From Toxotes chatareus (Eukaryota > Chordata > Actinopteri > Toxotidae): a stretch of 64,000 nucleotides of DNA. The notes under the pieces are model-generated. The model saw only the letters and a program-made list of their open reading frames with translations. It searched no databases and was not told the origin of the DNA. The stretch spans positions 27,970,486 through 28,034,485 of the forward strand of contig CM028883.1 in assembly GCA_016801885.1 (NCBI GenBank). The letters run 5' to 3'. Made by a program: the position numbers and the translations under genes. Position 1 is the first letter of the stretch. Every line of letters starts with the position of its first letter. This document shows, in pieces, positions 11,607 through 25,900 of this stretch.

Positions 11607-14600
11607 TCTTAGTCATTAATGACTAATAGGTGGTGGCAAAGTGCAGCAGATAAGAGCTCAGTATGGTGGGAGTTTGTCCTCCTAATAACTTGCCTAATAA
11701 CCTCACCTCCAGCTGTGACTGGGAGAAGCCTTGTGAGATTCAGACTTGTTAGGAAATGAGTTCAGTGTCTACATCATAGATACCTGCAGTGATAACTGCA
11801 ATCAGCGCACGTCTGCATAAATTAATAACAGGAAACAATGATGAAATAATAACGGTGGTAAAAGGGTGATAATGGTGTCTCTAAACAATGTATTCAAAAA
11901 TCTAACATGTAGTATCTGCAAGTATATGTCTCTTACTAAGTGTGAACACATCATTCTCAGAACTTGCTTTGAATTAGTATGTAGTATGAAACTGTTGCTA
12001 TGGGTATGCCTGGTCCTTGGAGGATGATTGCAAATCACTTTTGTTGATACTCTAACCTAATATCTAAACGACTACTGGCCCACTTTTCTTAAAATGGAGA
12101 GTAGATATTCATAGTCCCCAGAGAATGAATCCTAATGATAATGAGAGCTCCCTGACTATTTCTGGAGCAACTCAGCTGTTTACTTGTGCACAAGAGATCT
12201 CACACTCTGATGAGGTGCAGCTTTACAGAGAGGTCAGTGATTGGAACGTTTTCATTTTGTGTCAGGCCACCCTCATGGAGAAATGACAGTGTGACCTACT
12301 GTGATTTATTTGTTTGTCAGTACACATGGTTGTGGATGTAGTAAATGCACACCTTACTCACAAATACAATTCCAATGTGTTTATTTTAAATCATATTTAC
12401 AAGTAGTACCCCTCCCACAATTCTGAAAAAGCCCAAAGGCAACAGTAGCCAATGCATGTCAGCCCAGCCATGTGAAACACAGACTCACTGTGACCATCTT
12501 CAGTGAGTGATGAAACCAGTCAGTCCACCTGTAAACCTGAACCTGAACCTTCAGCCAGATCATTCAGCGACTGAGCACTCAGACATGGTGAAACGACTTT
12601 ATGGCTCTTGAACACTAAAGGCATCGAGAAAACACTTTGTACAGAGTCAAGCACAAAAACACAAAGCATGGTTCAACAGGTCTGAAAGCTTTTCCAACTT
12701 GTGGACTAGTGCAAAGATGAAGCAGCTGCGTGATGCTCAACACATATGAGTGAAAGACAGTGATGAGATTTAAAATCAGGTTTAGGTTTAGCTCAGCAAG
12801 GAAGCTGACAGCAAACCCAGGATCAGTATTTAGAGCATTATGGGACACTACAACAAAAGCCAGAGTATTCAAGTGCTTGTAGACCCAGAGGTGGACCACA
12901 CAGAACAGAACAGAACTGAGATCTGTTCTCAGTCTCCAAACATCTGTACACTAATCAAAGAACATGTGGTCAGTAATAATAATTACTATGTCCAGGTCTC
13001 AGCCTACAAACTGAAATTCAGGGTGAAAATGTTTTGACATTAGTGATATTTTACTTTCCAGTGTAAAAAGAACATTTTTCCTAAAGTTTTCCTAATGCAT
13101 TGTTTTTGCTACACCCACACTAATGTAGGTTAAATGACTCACTAACAGTAACATTCTGGTGTAAATTCTGAAGTACGTGATGAATAAAGCACAACATCAT
13201 ACAATCAAGTGGTCTATCATTCAACCACTTGCAAAGTGAAAAGAATACTTAATTACACACAAAATACTTTTGGCTGTCCAGACCATTCAAATATTTAAAT
13301 ACCATACAACAAAATAAAATCTTAAATAATAATGATATCAGAGGAGAAGTTCATTTAGTTCAGACCAGAGTTAATGGGTTACAGAGCTACCTTCCAATTT
13401 ACCTGACAGGCTCTGATTTTAGCTTTAATCATCTTTCACTTTTTTATGTTTCTTATGTGATTCATCAACCCTTGATACGCTTGGGACTGTAAGTAAGTAA
13501 AATCAGCCTTGTTAATGATGATGGGATGTTTTGGGTGCTTGTAAAATTTGTGGGTTTGTCATTTTGAGTATATGTGGCCAACTGTTAGCCGTTAACATGT
13601 GACGCAAGTAGCCACACAGCAGGATGTCACAGTGACGGTGTTTGAGGGAGGCCTGAGAAGGCAATCCAGGTGGAGGTGAGAGCTCATCAAGGTGAATGAC
13701 AATTGTTAGGCTGGAGACTTGACCAATAGAAGGGAAGGGGTGGGACCAGCAATACAAATTTTAACAGGACCAATACAGGATTCAAGGGCCCGAGCTTCAA
13801 ACATCAGGTAAACAAATGTTTTTAATAAGAACACCTTTGATTGTTTTCAAAGAACTGCTCTTCATTTGTGAGTATAAACAGATAATGATACATCTGCACT
13901 GCACTGGTATCAGACAGTAAACTGTAACCAACATAAGCTTCTCAAACAGAAGATTCAGCCAAGAACTCTGCTATTTGATGGAGCTGGGAGGGATGGATCT
14001 CTTCCCCGGTTTCCACCTTACAAACCCTAATGGAGGCTCCAGTCACGTCACTATAAGAACATTCGTCACTTTACTCTTCTCACAACAGGTAAATAAAACG
14101 ACTGTCAAAAGAAAAAGAAAAACAATTTTTTTTCCCTGGTTTTCAAACAAGTCGCATTTTTTCCTCAGTGAACAGTTTGCTGAGTCGCCATGTTCGACAT
14201 TGTCTCATAGTGGCAACTGATCTCTATGACAACTGAGCAAAAACTATGAGATGCAGCTGAAAGACAATGAGCGGACCTGGAATTAACCGTTAAAACTTTC
14301 AGTCTCATGTGTCCACGGCGAAGGACGGACTTTGTTAAGATGATGTCATATAATATCAACACAGACTGAGAGTGGGTGTGAACCCATGTGACTGATCTAA
14401 AACAAAGGAACATGTGACATATTAACTCATCCACCACCATGATGTCACAGCCTTCCTTTTTAATGCACTATATAAAGTATATATATGAACTACTTCATGC
14501 ACTGGTACTGATTTTTGGCAACGGATGTAAACCTGCAGAATTCAGACTAGACTGGGCTGTTTTGTTGGTGTTTTGTTGGCAGCTACAGAAAATCAGAGCA

Positions 14601-16527
14601 GCTGTTCCTGAGTCGGACGAAAATGGTTAAATCGTTAGAATTAAACTGCAGACAGCAAACAGCAAATCAACAAAACACTGAGGCAACAACAACAAAAGAC
14701 ACAAATTACAAGCACTACTTGTCTACACTTGACAAGCTAACCAGATCTGATCCGGACATGATAAACTATGAATAAAGAATACTGCAATGAGTTTCAGACA
14801 GATCTGTCTGCTAGAGGTCACATCTTTCCTGTAAACTGCAGCTGTTGTGTTACACAAGAGCTGATAAACACTGACAGGTTTACAGTGAGCTGGATATATG
14901 ACACTATTCACCGTATTCTCTGATAACTTTGGTGACAAACTCTTTCATCTCCTCCAGTCATTCAGTCCTGCTGCCACAGACATTTCATATCAACCTATCA
15001 GCATAAAAGCAGCTGCAATAAACCCAATAAACACTGAACACAAGCATTTTTCCATTGTTGTCAGAATTATTCAAACAATGCAGGCACAACAAGTGTAAAC
15101 GCAGGATTAAATATACTCTTTCACATCCTCCGGTTTCACTCCCGCCAAAATGAAACATAAATAGAAAAAGTAAACATTCATTTGGACCAGTGGTTTTGTA
15201 GTTTGCTATAATTACAGCCGAGGCAAAAACACAAACGAGCATACAGACGTTATCAGGAGCTCAAAAGTTCTTTCAGTGGTTCGATGAATGACTCTTATTC
15301 TGCCTTCACACTACGAGCAACGAGACCAGGAGGTACCATGACAAGTTCAGTTGGGTCGATACTTTTCTGTAGGGGGAAAAACATCTTTGCCATCTAGAAT
15401 TCTTTGACTGAAGATGCAGAAGCTGAGAACTGCCAACCACAGAGAGCAAATTTGATGTTTGAATGCTGCTATTCTGATGAGTTTAACCTTTACTCATATT
15501 TAACGGACATGAGAGTGATTTCAATTTTTGAAATCACTTTCAGCAAGAACACAAAAAAACAAATTTCCAACGGGTCTGGGTGTTCCTTTAACTCGCAGAT
15601 CATATCTCCTCAGGGACTGAACTTTCATATAAAACCTTTTTAGTAATTTTGTCAACATTTGGTGCGTGACATATTGATCGCAGTAGTAGTAGTAGTGCTC
15701 CAGCTGGCACTCACACTTTGGGTCTAGTCAGGTGAAGTGTATGGACCTTCATGGTCACTGAGTAATCCTGACTTTTTATTACCTGGTAAAGACGTAATGT
15801 GAAAACCACATAGCTATGTTCAGTAAACCCGCTCTGAGAGGACCTATTCAGTGTGCTGCTGTCATATTTCATCATCATGTTTTTGCCTTTTTTGCTAATG
15901 CAGCTGCATTAATGTTTTCACATTATTCTGAATCCTTGACTCTCACTACAATCCATAAATATATTTTATTTTTGGCTGCTGATTTCTGACAGCTGGACTT
16001 GGAACTCTGCTGTGTGAAATTCTAAGTTTACACTCAAGTTTCTGAATGATACTTGCCCACACAGGAAGTGGAACAGACAGCATTACATAAGAACAGGTAG
16101 TATATGTGAAATGACTGATTTATGTCAGTAAGTCTGTGCAGTTAAGAGTTACGTGTAAATACAAACCTCACAGATTTATGATAAGAATAAAATGTTCTTG
16201 CATTACACTCATCAGCTGACTTCAGTCATTTCATAGGGCTTTCCCAGCTGCATTTTAAAGTTCCAGGTTTTTCAGGATGTGGGGAACAACTGCACACCAC
16301 AACTGCTCTGAATACAGAGGCTCATCAGTCAAGTTGCTCTCAGTGTGAACAGGCAGACCTTCATCACATGAAAGTGATAAGACAGTACTCTATTTACACA
16401 GGTTATACACACCATTGATTTTATGAATAATTTACACCTGAAGTCTGTATCCTGCCAGCTACAGTTTGGAGAATGTGAGTATGAGAGGTGTCAGCCACAG
16501 ATGTGATGGTCCCCATAAGGCATGGTT
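11607..16527. other. Spacer between the chitinase promoter and the cntn2 3' end
   Basis: No gene or domain was recognised over 4.9 kb. Open frames are short and without family resemblance. A perfect 10-bp-stem hairpin (AGTGATTTCA, 5-base loop) lies at 15514-15538 and an ATA-rich patch near 14470-14490. The region must hold chitinase upstream control sequence, but no specific element can be named. Confidence 0.45.
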
Positions 16528-16637
16528 TTTATTGACACAAGTACATGAACACACAATCAGACGGGTCTGTCCTGCTCCCCGTCCCCCTTTTAACCCATCC
16601 AGAGATTTAAAAAAAAAAGGACCTCTGTGTTTTTATT
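16528..16637 (-). terminator. cntn2: Candidate cntn2 poly(A) signals
   Basis: Two AATAAA hexamers on the minus strand, at 16632-16637 and 16528-16533, lie about 175 and 280 bases past the cntn2 stop codon (16813-16815). Either could end the transcript. Fish contactin 3' untranslated regions can be longer, so a more distal site is not excluded. Confidence 0.4.
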
Positions 16638-16812
16638 ATATATAAAAAAAAATAAAAATAACCCCCACCTTCCTCCCCCATCCTTCCAGTCCCTGCAGTG
16701 CTACAATCTTGCCCAAATGCCAGAACCCACCCCAACCCCAAACACAGGCTGAGACACAGCTGAGCTTTAGCTTCAAGCCATTAAAAGTAAAAAGTCCAAA
16801 GACTGGCTGAGA

Positions 16813-16922
16813 TCACAGGCCTGACAAAGACACGAGAGAGAGGAAAAGCAAACCAGTGAGGAGGTGCAGAGGGTGACTGGACAGTGTGGAGGAGGCCGTG
16901 TTCTGTACCATCATACCAGTTC
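16813..16922 (-). CDS. cntn2: cntn2 last exon: GPI-anchor signal
   Basis: After the acceptor TCTCACAG the exon reads GTGMMVQNTAS, then a short polar stretch and a hydrophobic tail (LHLLTGLLFLSLVSL) ending SGL and stop. A small-residue omega site followed by a hydrophobic C-terminus without a basic tail is a GPI-attachment signal, as expected for contactins. It closes the 3123-nt frame exactly. The polypyrimidine tract before it is a long CT microsatellite. Confidence 0.9.
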
Positions 16923-16931
16923 CTGTGAGAC

Positions 16932-16985
<54 letters not shown>

Positions 16986-19900
16986 AAAGGGAGGTTATTA
17001 AGGGAGGTTAGTCAAAGTTTTGGATGTAGGAGAAAAGAGCAGGTGTAAAAACCTGAGCCACTCTGACAAGGGTCAAAAAGCTATGGCCAGACAACTGGGT
17101 TGGAGCATCTGTGAGGTGTTCTCACTCTGCAGTGGTGAGGACCTACTGACAGAGGTCTGACCAGGGACAAACCATAAACCAGTGTGTCATTAATGTGCAA
17201 GAGCAATGATGGCTATCCCATCTGGTCCAAAGCGCCTGCAGGGTGACTCTGATACAAACTGCAGAACATTCTGATGAAGGATATGGGACAAATGTGTCCC
17301 GTCACACAATGCATGGCATCCTGCTGCAGACTGGTCACAGTGTTGGTCTTCATAATGTTTTGGCTCATTAACATTTGTAACATTTTGTCTCCTCCGTCCA
17401 CACTTATTTCCAAAATAAACGAGACCATCTTGTGTGTCACACAGTGTAAATTCAGGGCATCTATTTACTTTGTTCTTCAATGCACAGTGTATGAGGATGA
17501 CTTACAGGTCACTCACAAAACACAGAATAAGCAGATGGAAAATGGAAATGTACCAGGACGAACATGGCACTCAGATTATTGTTTTCTAATCTTTACACGT
17601 CTCCTTAAATATTTAACCATGTAAAACTCTTACTGTCCTGTATTTCTCACAGATACTGCTGACATGTTTATGATCTGCATGATAGATATGTTGATGTTCA
17701 CCTCTCTGAGATACCATGGCCTTGGAAGAAAAATAGTCTTCAGTCTCGGAAGATCATGCTATCATCAGCATAAGTTGTATCAGACACATGCACATTACAC
17801 AAAGCAACTACGTGCATGAATTGAGAAGTGAAGTCTTACATGTTCACATAGATACACATCAACTATAAGTGTTAAAAATGTGCACATTAGAAGGCATTAG
17901 AAAAGTTCTCTGTTTGAGTAACCTAACTTCCTGAAACACAGGAAAATGTTTTTTTTCTTTTCAGATTGTCTTATTAGTGTGGGTAGGGCCTAAAACATCT
18001 CCATCAAGCAGAGATAGCTCTGGTGTATGTTTCTTCGTTTGTCACCTGAGTCCCGGGACACAATGATCTCGTGTGCCGGCCCGTCCCCGCCTTCTCCCCA
18101 GGACCGAATCTCCAACACAACATAGCCGTTGTCTTTTGGCAGTGGCAGATTCACTGACGTCTTGGCCTTGTCCAAGACTTTCAGGGCTGTCTGGCCCTCA
18201 TGTTTGTACAGAACCTGACACACAGAACATACAATTATGTTTAAAAAAAAAAAAACTATACTAAGAATATATAAAGTTATAGCAAATGTTTTTAGTGATC
18301 TGCATACAATCCCATTGTTTGTTTTGGAATCTAAGGACTGTTGTTACAGCAGTTATCTTCGGATAATCATCTCTGGTCTAACTACATTAGCTGTTGTGAG
18401 GCTTATAAACATGATCTTTGATTTTGCTTATTATTATGCAGCATTTTTATTGCTTTTCATATCTCACATGCATGAGACAACAAGTATCACGATGGGACCT
18501 ATCAAAAGCAAATAATCAGCCAGCAAGAAGGGCCAAGCAGACCTTGCATTATCTTATTCTCCCTTATTTTCTCCACAGATTTTTCCAGTTCAAACTGTCA
18601 GACATCAGAGTTTTGCTCTCAGGTCTCATGTCCCATCTTTAGGGAGCTGTCCATCAATAAGGAAAGATAAGTCAAGTCCCACAGAATTTGAGACCAGGTC
18701 AAGCCTCAAGTCTTCACTGCGTTACTTCTTCAAGTCTTCAAGGCCGTGAAAACTTAGCTGTGGATCTTCAGGACTGTGCGGGTGTGGTTTGATTAGATTT
18801 GATTGACAGCAGCCTCACAGATGTCATCGGTTTCTAAAATATTGCGAGATCCTGTGATATCTGAACCCCACCCACTTCAAACCAGTGAGGACGGCACAGA
18901 AAAAAAACACACACTTCAATGCAGTGTGTGAAGAAAACGACAAATGCACACACACTTGGTCAGACAGCACTCACTTTGTAGCCCAGTACAGCTGACTCGT
19001 TGTGCATGGCCTTCACATGGTCCCACCGCACCTTCACCCATGAGCCATCTGCCTTCCATGACACATTGCCTGGAGGACGATTAGGAGCTGAACACAGAAA
19101 CACGAGATGTTTTCAAAATCACTTCAACTTTAATAACAGAAGGAAAAAGAAGAATATGAAGAAGAGCAGCTCTCTCAAAAAATGGACATGACAAGGACAA
19201 GGTTTCCCCAAGAGGGAAATCTGTTACTATAACAGGCTGTTTAAGTAAAAGGTGGGTGAACTCCCAACATCTAAATAACTATCTTCAAGTAACATGTAAT
19301 CCAATACATTCCAACAACATGTATTGATATGTAGGTCGTATTTTGACAAGTCTACATCTACGTGATGACGTGGCTCCAGGCAGAGGAGTGTCTCCTGCTC
19401 TGAAACAGAGATCACGTCTAACCCTACAGTTGGATTCATTTAGAGCCACAGGCCCAGGAAGTGCTAAGCACCAACTCTCCTTCCTGAGAACTGAGAAGAC
19501 CCATTGGCTGCTGCAGCTAAGAGGGATAATCCATTTCGGCCAGGAGGGGGGGGGGGGGGGGGGAGAAGGGGACTACATGGGTCATTTAACCCTCCTATGT
19601 GTCACTCTTAGGATCATGAAGACAGGTCCATCCTGAGGAGATAACTCCTGTGTCTGTGGTTAAGGAAGTTAAATAACAACAGCACTGCTGACAGTGGAAC
19701 TCATCTGTAAATGCACAAGTGGTTTTAGAGGTCTGAGTGTAGTCAGTGTTTTAAACCTGTACAATTGTGTCTGTGCATATGTTGTATGTGAATGCTACAG
19801 ACGTACGTGGTTTCCTGGTGGTGACGGTGGTGCGTGGTGAAGGTGGCCCGGTGCCAGCACTGTTGTATGCTAGTACGGCGACGTGGTACCGAGTACTGGG

Positions 19901-22900
19901 TCGAAGTCCTGACACCCTGGCTGTTGTTTCCAATCCTGCTGTCCTCACTCGGTCTGCTGCTGCTTCCCGTTCGTGCTGCCTCCAGTACCGGATCTGACCA
20001 CAACACATGATGCCAAAAACACGTTTCCAAACCTTGCAAATCAACCTTGCAGTGCCAGTTCTTTACTGCTTTAAGATCTAACACCATTCAGATTCATGAA
20101 TCTCTTCACACACATCACAGCAAATGCACCAAATGTGCCAAGATTTTTCTCTGTCTGTGGTTCTGCTGTCTGTCTCATGATATAATCCATCCTCATCAAT
20201 GAGGAAACATAAAAGTGATTTTCCCAGCAGGTAATGACTGTTTCAAGCCTGTTAATATCAGGCTAATACCATCACAGCACTAATGAAAGGACATATTTGT
20301 TATGAGCTTGGAGATTAAAACAATCAAAACTGATAAGGTGAGTTTGAACTGCGGCAGCTTGCAAGGCTGAAAACAGCTAATAAAATGATTAGAACGTTCA
20401 TGGCAGGTCAGAGGACTGCGTGCACATCAGACAACAGACGACCTTGCACATGAGACCAAAGTTTGAGAATTTTTTTTCTTTTGCATGACTTAAGCTCAGA
20501 GGAAAAATCTGCTGCTCAGGAATAAATTCTGATCAAAAACAAATAAGCGTCCAGCCCTGCCCTGCTGATCCTCAGGTTTAAATGCTAATGATATGATGGC
20601 GATGATGAAGCCTATGATAACGACGACCCTGATGAATGCTGCCTCTGATGAAGGGTGCCATGAGGTATTTCCTCCTTCACTGTCAAACTTCCACATGACC
20701 CTGATATAATCTAAAACCCTCTGGGACAGTTTCATGCTGCCTTCCTGTTTATCAGGATGCTGGTAAAGAACCTAGCTGGACTACAATATGACTGGAAATT
20801 AACATCTCTTTACTCTTTGTAGACTGTGTGTGACAGTTACAATGGGCTGTGCTGGGCAAACATCCAGAAGTGTATTTATGCAGCTCTTTACCTCGTATCC
20901 TCTGAGGATGCCGTTGGCGCTGAGCTGCTGGACCGGCTCCCATGACACCAGGATCTCAAAAGCAGTCAGTGCTGTGGCATTAATGTTTGATGGTCCCACT
21001 ATTGGCTCTGTGAGGACACAGTCAGAGGTCAAGAGGTCACAATGTGCAGCATACAATATACACTGCCTTAATATTATTAACAGAGGTAAACCATTTTCAT
21101 TCACTGTGTCAGTGAATTCCTGATTGAGCTGACTGTGCTGAGTCTAAAACAAGTTGTGCTTGCCCTCTAGTGGTTAGAGCAAATACTGCAGGTGGAGACA
21201 CAGCTTATGTCTGTTTCACCTCACTACAAATCAAAATTGCAAAGTTTACCATTATTGAATTTCAGTATTTTGAATGACCAATTTTATGCCTTCCTGATAT
21301 TCCTGGAAACCAACAGCTGTCAGATGGTTGATAAAACATCAAATAAAGCTACTGAACAGTGATGTTAGATGATGAACACTGTTTGTGGATTTTGTTGTCA
21401 CTGTTAAATAATCACACTACTTAAAGTTCATAAAAATAACTATAACAAGTATCATTGTGATACCAATAACATGAACAAGTTGCTTTGTTATTGCCAAGTT
21501 TACTAGAGTTGCAGCTACAGACACGAAAGTGCAGTTGCAATTTGAATCTTATCCTCACCACGTGGTCCGTAAGCATTGGTTAAACATCACAGAGTCTCAC
21601 CTTCTTCTGCAGAGTGGACCACAGCAATCTGGCTGAATGGACCTTCTCCTCTGCGGTTATAAGCTTTAATCTTCACCTCAAAGGGACTGTAAGGTGTCAG
21701 GCTTTCATTGTAGTAGACATAGCGGGATGACTCCACTTGAGGAATGCGCACTGTTGTCCACGATGATGTGTCTTTCTTCCTAAATGCCAGGATGTATCCA
21801 AAGCTGTCCCCGTTCTGGTACTCTCTGGCCATGGGCTGGAGGGATTCAGGAGAAAACTGAGATGTGAATCCGCACAAAGACAAACAGGCCCAGGCCTCAT
21901 GATCTAAGATGAATCTGAGTGTGAAGGCTGAGGGCCACTGTAACATTAGCAAACATCTCAAGGTTCTCCCTCAATGAACAATTTCTATAGGTCCACAGTC
22001 CTGCAGATGTTATGATGAATATAAAACTAGAATTACCACCTAGCTGTTGTTTGCCTGTATTTTGTTAATGCATGAATACTTGAGTCATGGCCAAAATTGT
22101 GTTTTGTGATGTCACAGTGGCTTTCACCTTTGACCATCAAAATCCAATCAGTTCATCCTGGAGTCCAAGTGAACATTTCTGCCAAATCTGAAGAAATTCC
22201 CTCAAGGTGTTCAGGAGAATGGGACAGATGGACATACGGACAGATGGACGTATAGATGGACAAAACAAAAACATGCTACTTCCAGCCACAGATGTCGCCA
22301 GCTGCAAGGCATTAAAATGCTGACCCTAAGATATTCAGTGAATCTCCAATTCAGAGATAACACATTTTTCACATTTTTACGGTTTTAAAAGTTATGGGTG
22401 TTTACCATGGAGGGAGGGTCCACTGAAAGATGCTATTAAGTTGCATTATGGGAAGTGTAGGATGCAGCAATTGTGATTGTGGAGTTGGATATGTACTACA
22501 GACTAAATTTCAGGACACCACCACTTCTGCTGCTTATAGCAGTGCATGTCCAATCACTGTAGCTCCACTTTCACTGAATAAGATATAAATTATAGCTTTG
22601 TAATAAAGAAAACCTGGAACCACTACAACACAGAAACTGAGACAAAAGCACAGAGTTTTCACATTTCAAACTACAATGACTTGAAAGTGAAAGAAAGGAA
22701 ATGAGATGATGGTAAGGTAAGCTATGTCCACATAGAGCACATACAGTATGCACATACCGCCACAAACCAGTCTGAGTCATGCACTCACCGTCCAGGTGAC
22801 AATGAGTTCATTGCGGTCTCCTCCTCCTCCTGAAAGTCCACTGGGGGCCACTGTGGGAGCTGAGGGCCAAATATGCAGACACGAGATGATGTACATAATA

Positions 22901-25900
22901 TAATTCACAAAGGTGGAACAGGTGAAAGATCCCTGAGTGATTTGTGTCATGTCTGAGACCAAAGGATATTTAGATGTGAAATACTGAGGAGAATGTGCTT
23001 ACATTTACAGTTTAACACACTTCAATTCTGTTTCTAACTGATCCACGTCTTCAGAAAAGTGAAGAAATCTGCAGTACCACCACGACATCACTGCTCCTGA
23101 CCTGCTTTGGCATGTGGTTCTTTTCAAGCTGTGGACTGATTTTGTTTTATGTAGTATGTTCAAGAATCCAGACTATAGTGCTCCAGTACACCTCACCTGC
23201 TTGCTGTGTGCGAATGGTGTGTGAGGGCATGCTGGGCTCTCCACTGCCCAGGATATTGCTTGCGATGACCTGGAATTCATAATCCATCCAGGGGGTCAGT
23301 CCCATCACACGAGCCGACTCCGCATTCCCCTCGATGTTCACTGGGTCTGGTGTACAGTCATTTATTTAAGAGTCATGAATCATCAACATCAAACTCAACT
23401 TGTGTTTTTTTTTTTCAATTTAGTCAGTAAAGTATGTATATGTATTGAAGTAGTATAAAGTGAATGTTTCTTTTTTTTGGAAATTGTCATTTGTTAGTTT
23501 TCACTCAGTTTACCAATACACACTCATTTAGTGTTACATTTCTTTTAATCTACTTTTCACGTTTCCACTCTTGCACTTTTTGTCCATGCTGCATTACTTT
23601 CTAGACATTTGTTTGTTTTTCTGTGGCTGTGGCTCAGTCCACTAATCAGTAGGTTGATCCCCAGCTGCTGTGGTCCACGTGTCAAAGTGTCTTTGGGCAA
23701 GATACTGAACCCACAAATTGCCCATGACTTGCCCATTGGTTTGTGAACGTGTGTGTTAGTTTAAAGTGCTGTATGCTTAGAGTTAAAAGCACTGTTTGAA
23801 TGGGTGCATGTAACTTAGTCGTAGTGTAAAAGCACTTTGAGTGGTTGAAAAGACCAGAAAAGTGCTATATAAAAGCAGTCCATTTACTTAATGCGTATTT
23901 GTTATCGTTACTATTTCATAGTATTTTTTCTTTTGTCCTCCTTTCCTAGCAGTGTGCTGAGAGATTGTAACAAAGCAGTTCTGCTTCTGATTCATTTTCA
24001 TTTGCTTTCAGTTCTACACACACACACACACCTGTCCTCATCTCCTTCCACTGTGATGATAGCGATGACCGGCCCATGATGATATATTTTCCAATGGGAC
24101 TGTGATTGTCGTAGCCACGGCTCCACCTGAGCTCCACTGATGTCTCAGCGACGTTCTTCACCAGTAAACCTCCGGGAGGTCCTGGGGGGCCTGGAAACAA
24201 GGAAAGCAAAGTAAAAGGAACTGCTTGCAAGAAATAATGAAACAAGTCACATTTCAGTGTGTATCTATCTATCACTACAGTTGAAAACTGTATTGACTGT
24301 AAGAGTACCTGTGACACACTGCAACCTGTTTCCATTTTGTGATACATTTACTACATGTATGCTGACTGTGAGACACATACAGTGCCATGTGGTTCACTGG
24401 TTTCAGGTCCCAAAACACTTATTGCCACATCATTTCTATAAACAGTTTAACCAGAGGAGTGGTTGTAAATGTTACCAATCACTGCTTTTTTCACATCAAA
24501 TCATGGACCAGTAGTGTTTGCCCTCTATCTCATTCTGTAATATAGAAAATAATAGGGAAATGGGATCCATATTAAAGAGCTGGAATCAATGACCACCTCC
24601 TCTGTGTTCACATTTACTTCTGATTATAACCTCCTTCTCCTTGAATTTGGCAAGCATGCACTGCTGAATTGGATGGCTGAGGTCTTCCTTCTCTTGTTTC
24701 TGCACAGGTAAATGTAGTGCTCTAGAGAATGAGAGTCTTACCTCGAACCACTAGTTTAGCTGAGGCTGAGGCACTGTCCACCACAGTCTGAGCTGTGCAG
24801 GTGTATATTCCTGCCTGACTCAGGTGAGCATTCACAATCAACAGATCACCAATGTTTTCCTTCTGAAATACAATAAGCAGAGGGAAGGAAAGAAGCAGTT
24901 AGGTCCAATACTCAATAGATATATATATATATATATTTTTTTTTTATAGTTTGATTTGGTAATCCAAACATTGGTGCCAGTGTAACAATGGTTACTTTTG
25001 GGACCAGATTTCAAAAATAAATAGAGATGAAACCATATTTTCATATTAATGAGAGAGAGCATTGCTAAGCTGTACCAGCTAAGCAGCAATATACAGATGA
25101 ATCTGTAGGTATTAATCAGTTCATTGTGTGGCCTAAAAAATGCCAGGAAATAGTGCATAATACTAGTTACAATTTCCTAAAGTCCAAGTTGATGTCTCCA
25201 AATAGCTTGTCTAATCTGATCAAAAAATCCCAGGTTATTGACTTACATTCACACAAGTCAAAGAAAAATTCAAAAGCAAATCCTCAAAATGAAGAAGCTG
25301 GAACAACTTGCATGCCACAGTCAGAGCAGGGAAGTCAGATAGTGTTACTGTGATAGTGCTAATTTTTAATAACTACCTCTCAGGAGAACTATACATTTTT
25401 TGTCAGAGTAAACACAGCTGAAGTTTTCAGAATTTGGTGGAGAGAGTGAAAGCCTATGTAAAAACACAGTCCCAAAAATCCCCACTGTGTTTATCTTCTT
25501 CAGTAAACCCAGACGCAAAACCTCTGATCAAAGAAGCAGGAAGGTTTTTACACTCAAATCTGAGGTGGGCTCTGTTAATGGTCAACCATGGTCTTATTCA
25601 TTGTTTTGAAACCTGGATGAACAAATGTGAGAGCTTCAATTATCAATGATGAAAATGACCAAATCAGTCACTCACATTTTACAACACACAGGACAATCTC
25701 TGACATCCATGCAGCAGAATCATTCTGCAGGATCAGACAAAGTATTGTTCCAAACACTTTCTCTCCACCACATAGCACGGGACTCACCCCCTCCACTCGA
25801 TGGTACAGCCCGGCAGAGTCCTCCACATCCAGCGGGACCCCGTTGAGGGCCCAGGTGAAGGTCAGGTCCATGGTGGGGTCGTGGGAGGCATGACACTGCA

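Noticed and set aside
19743..20087. 114-codon minus-strand open frame
   Set aside because: It overlaps cntn2 exon 19 in another frame; the true FNIII frame in the same place joins its neighbours by correct splice phases.
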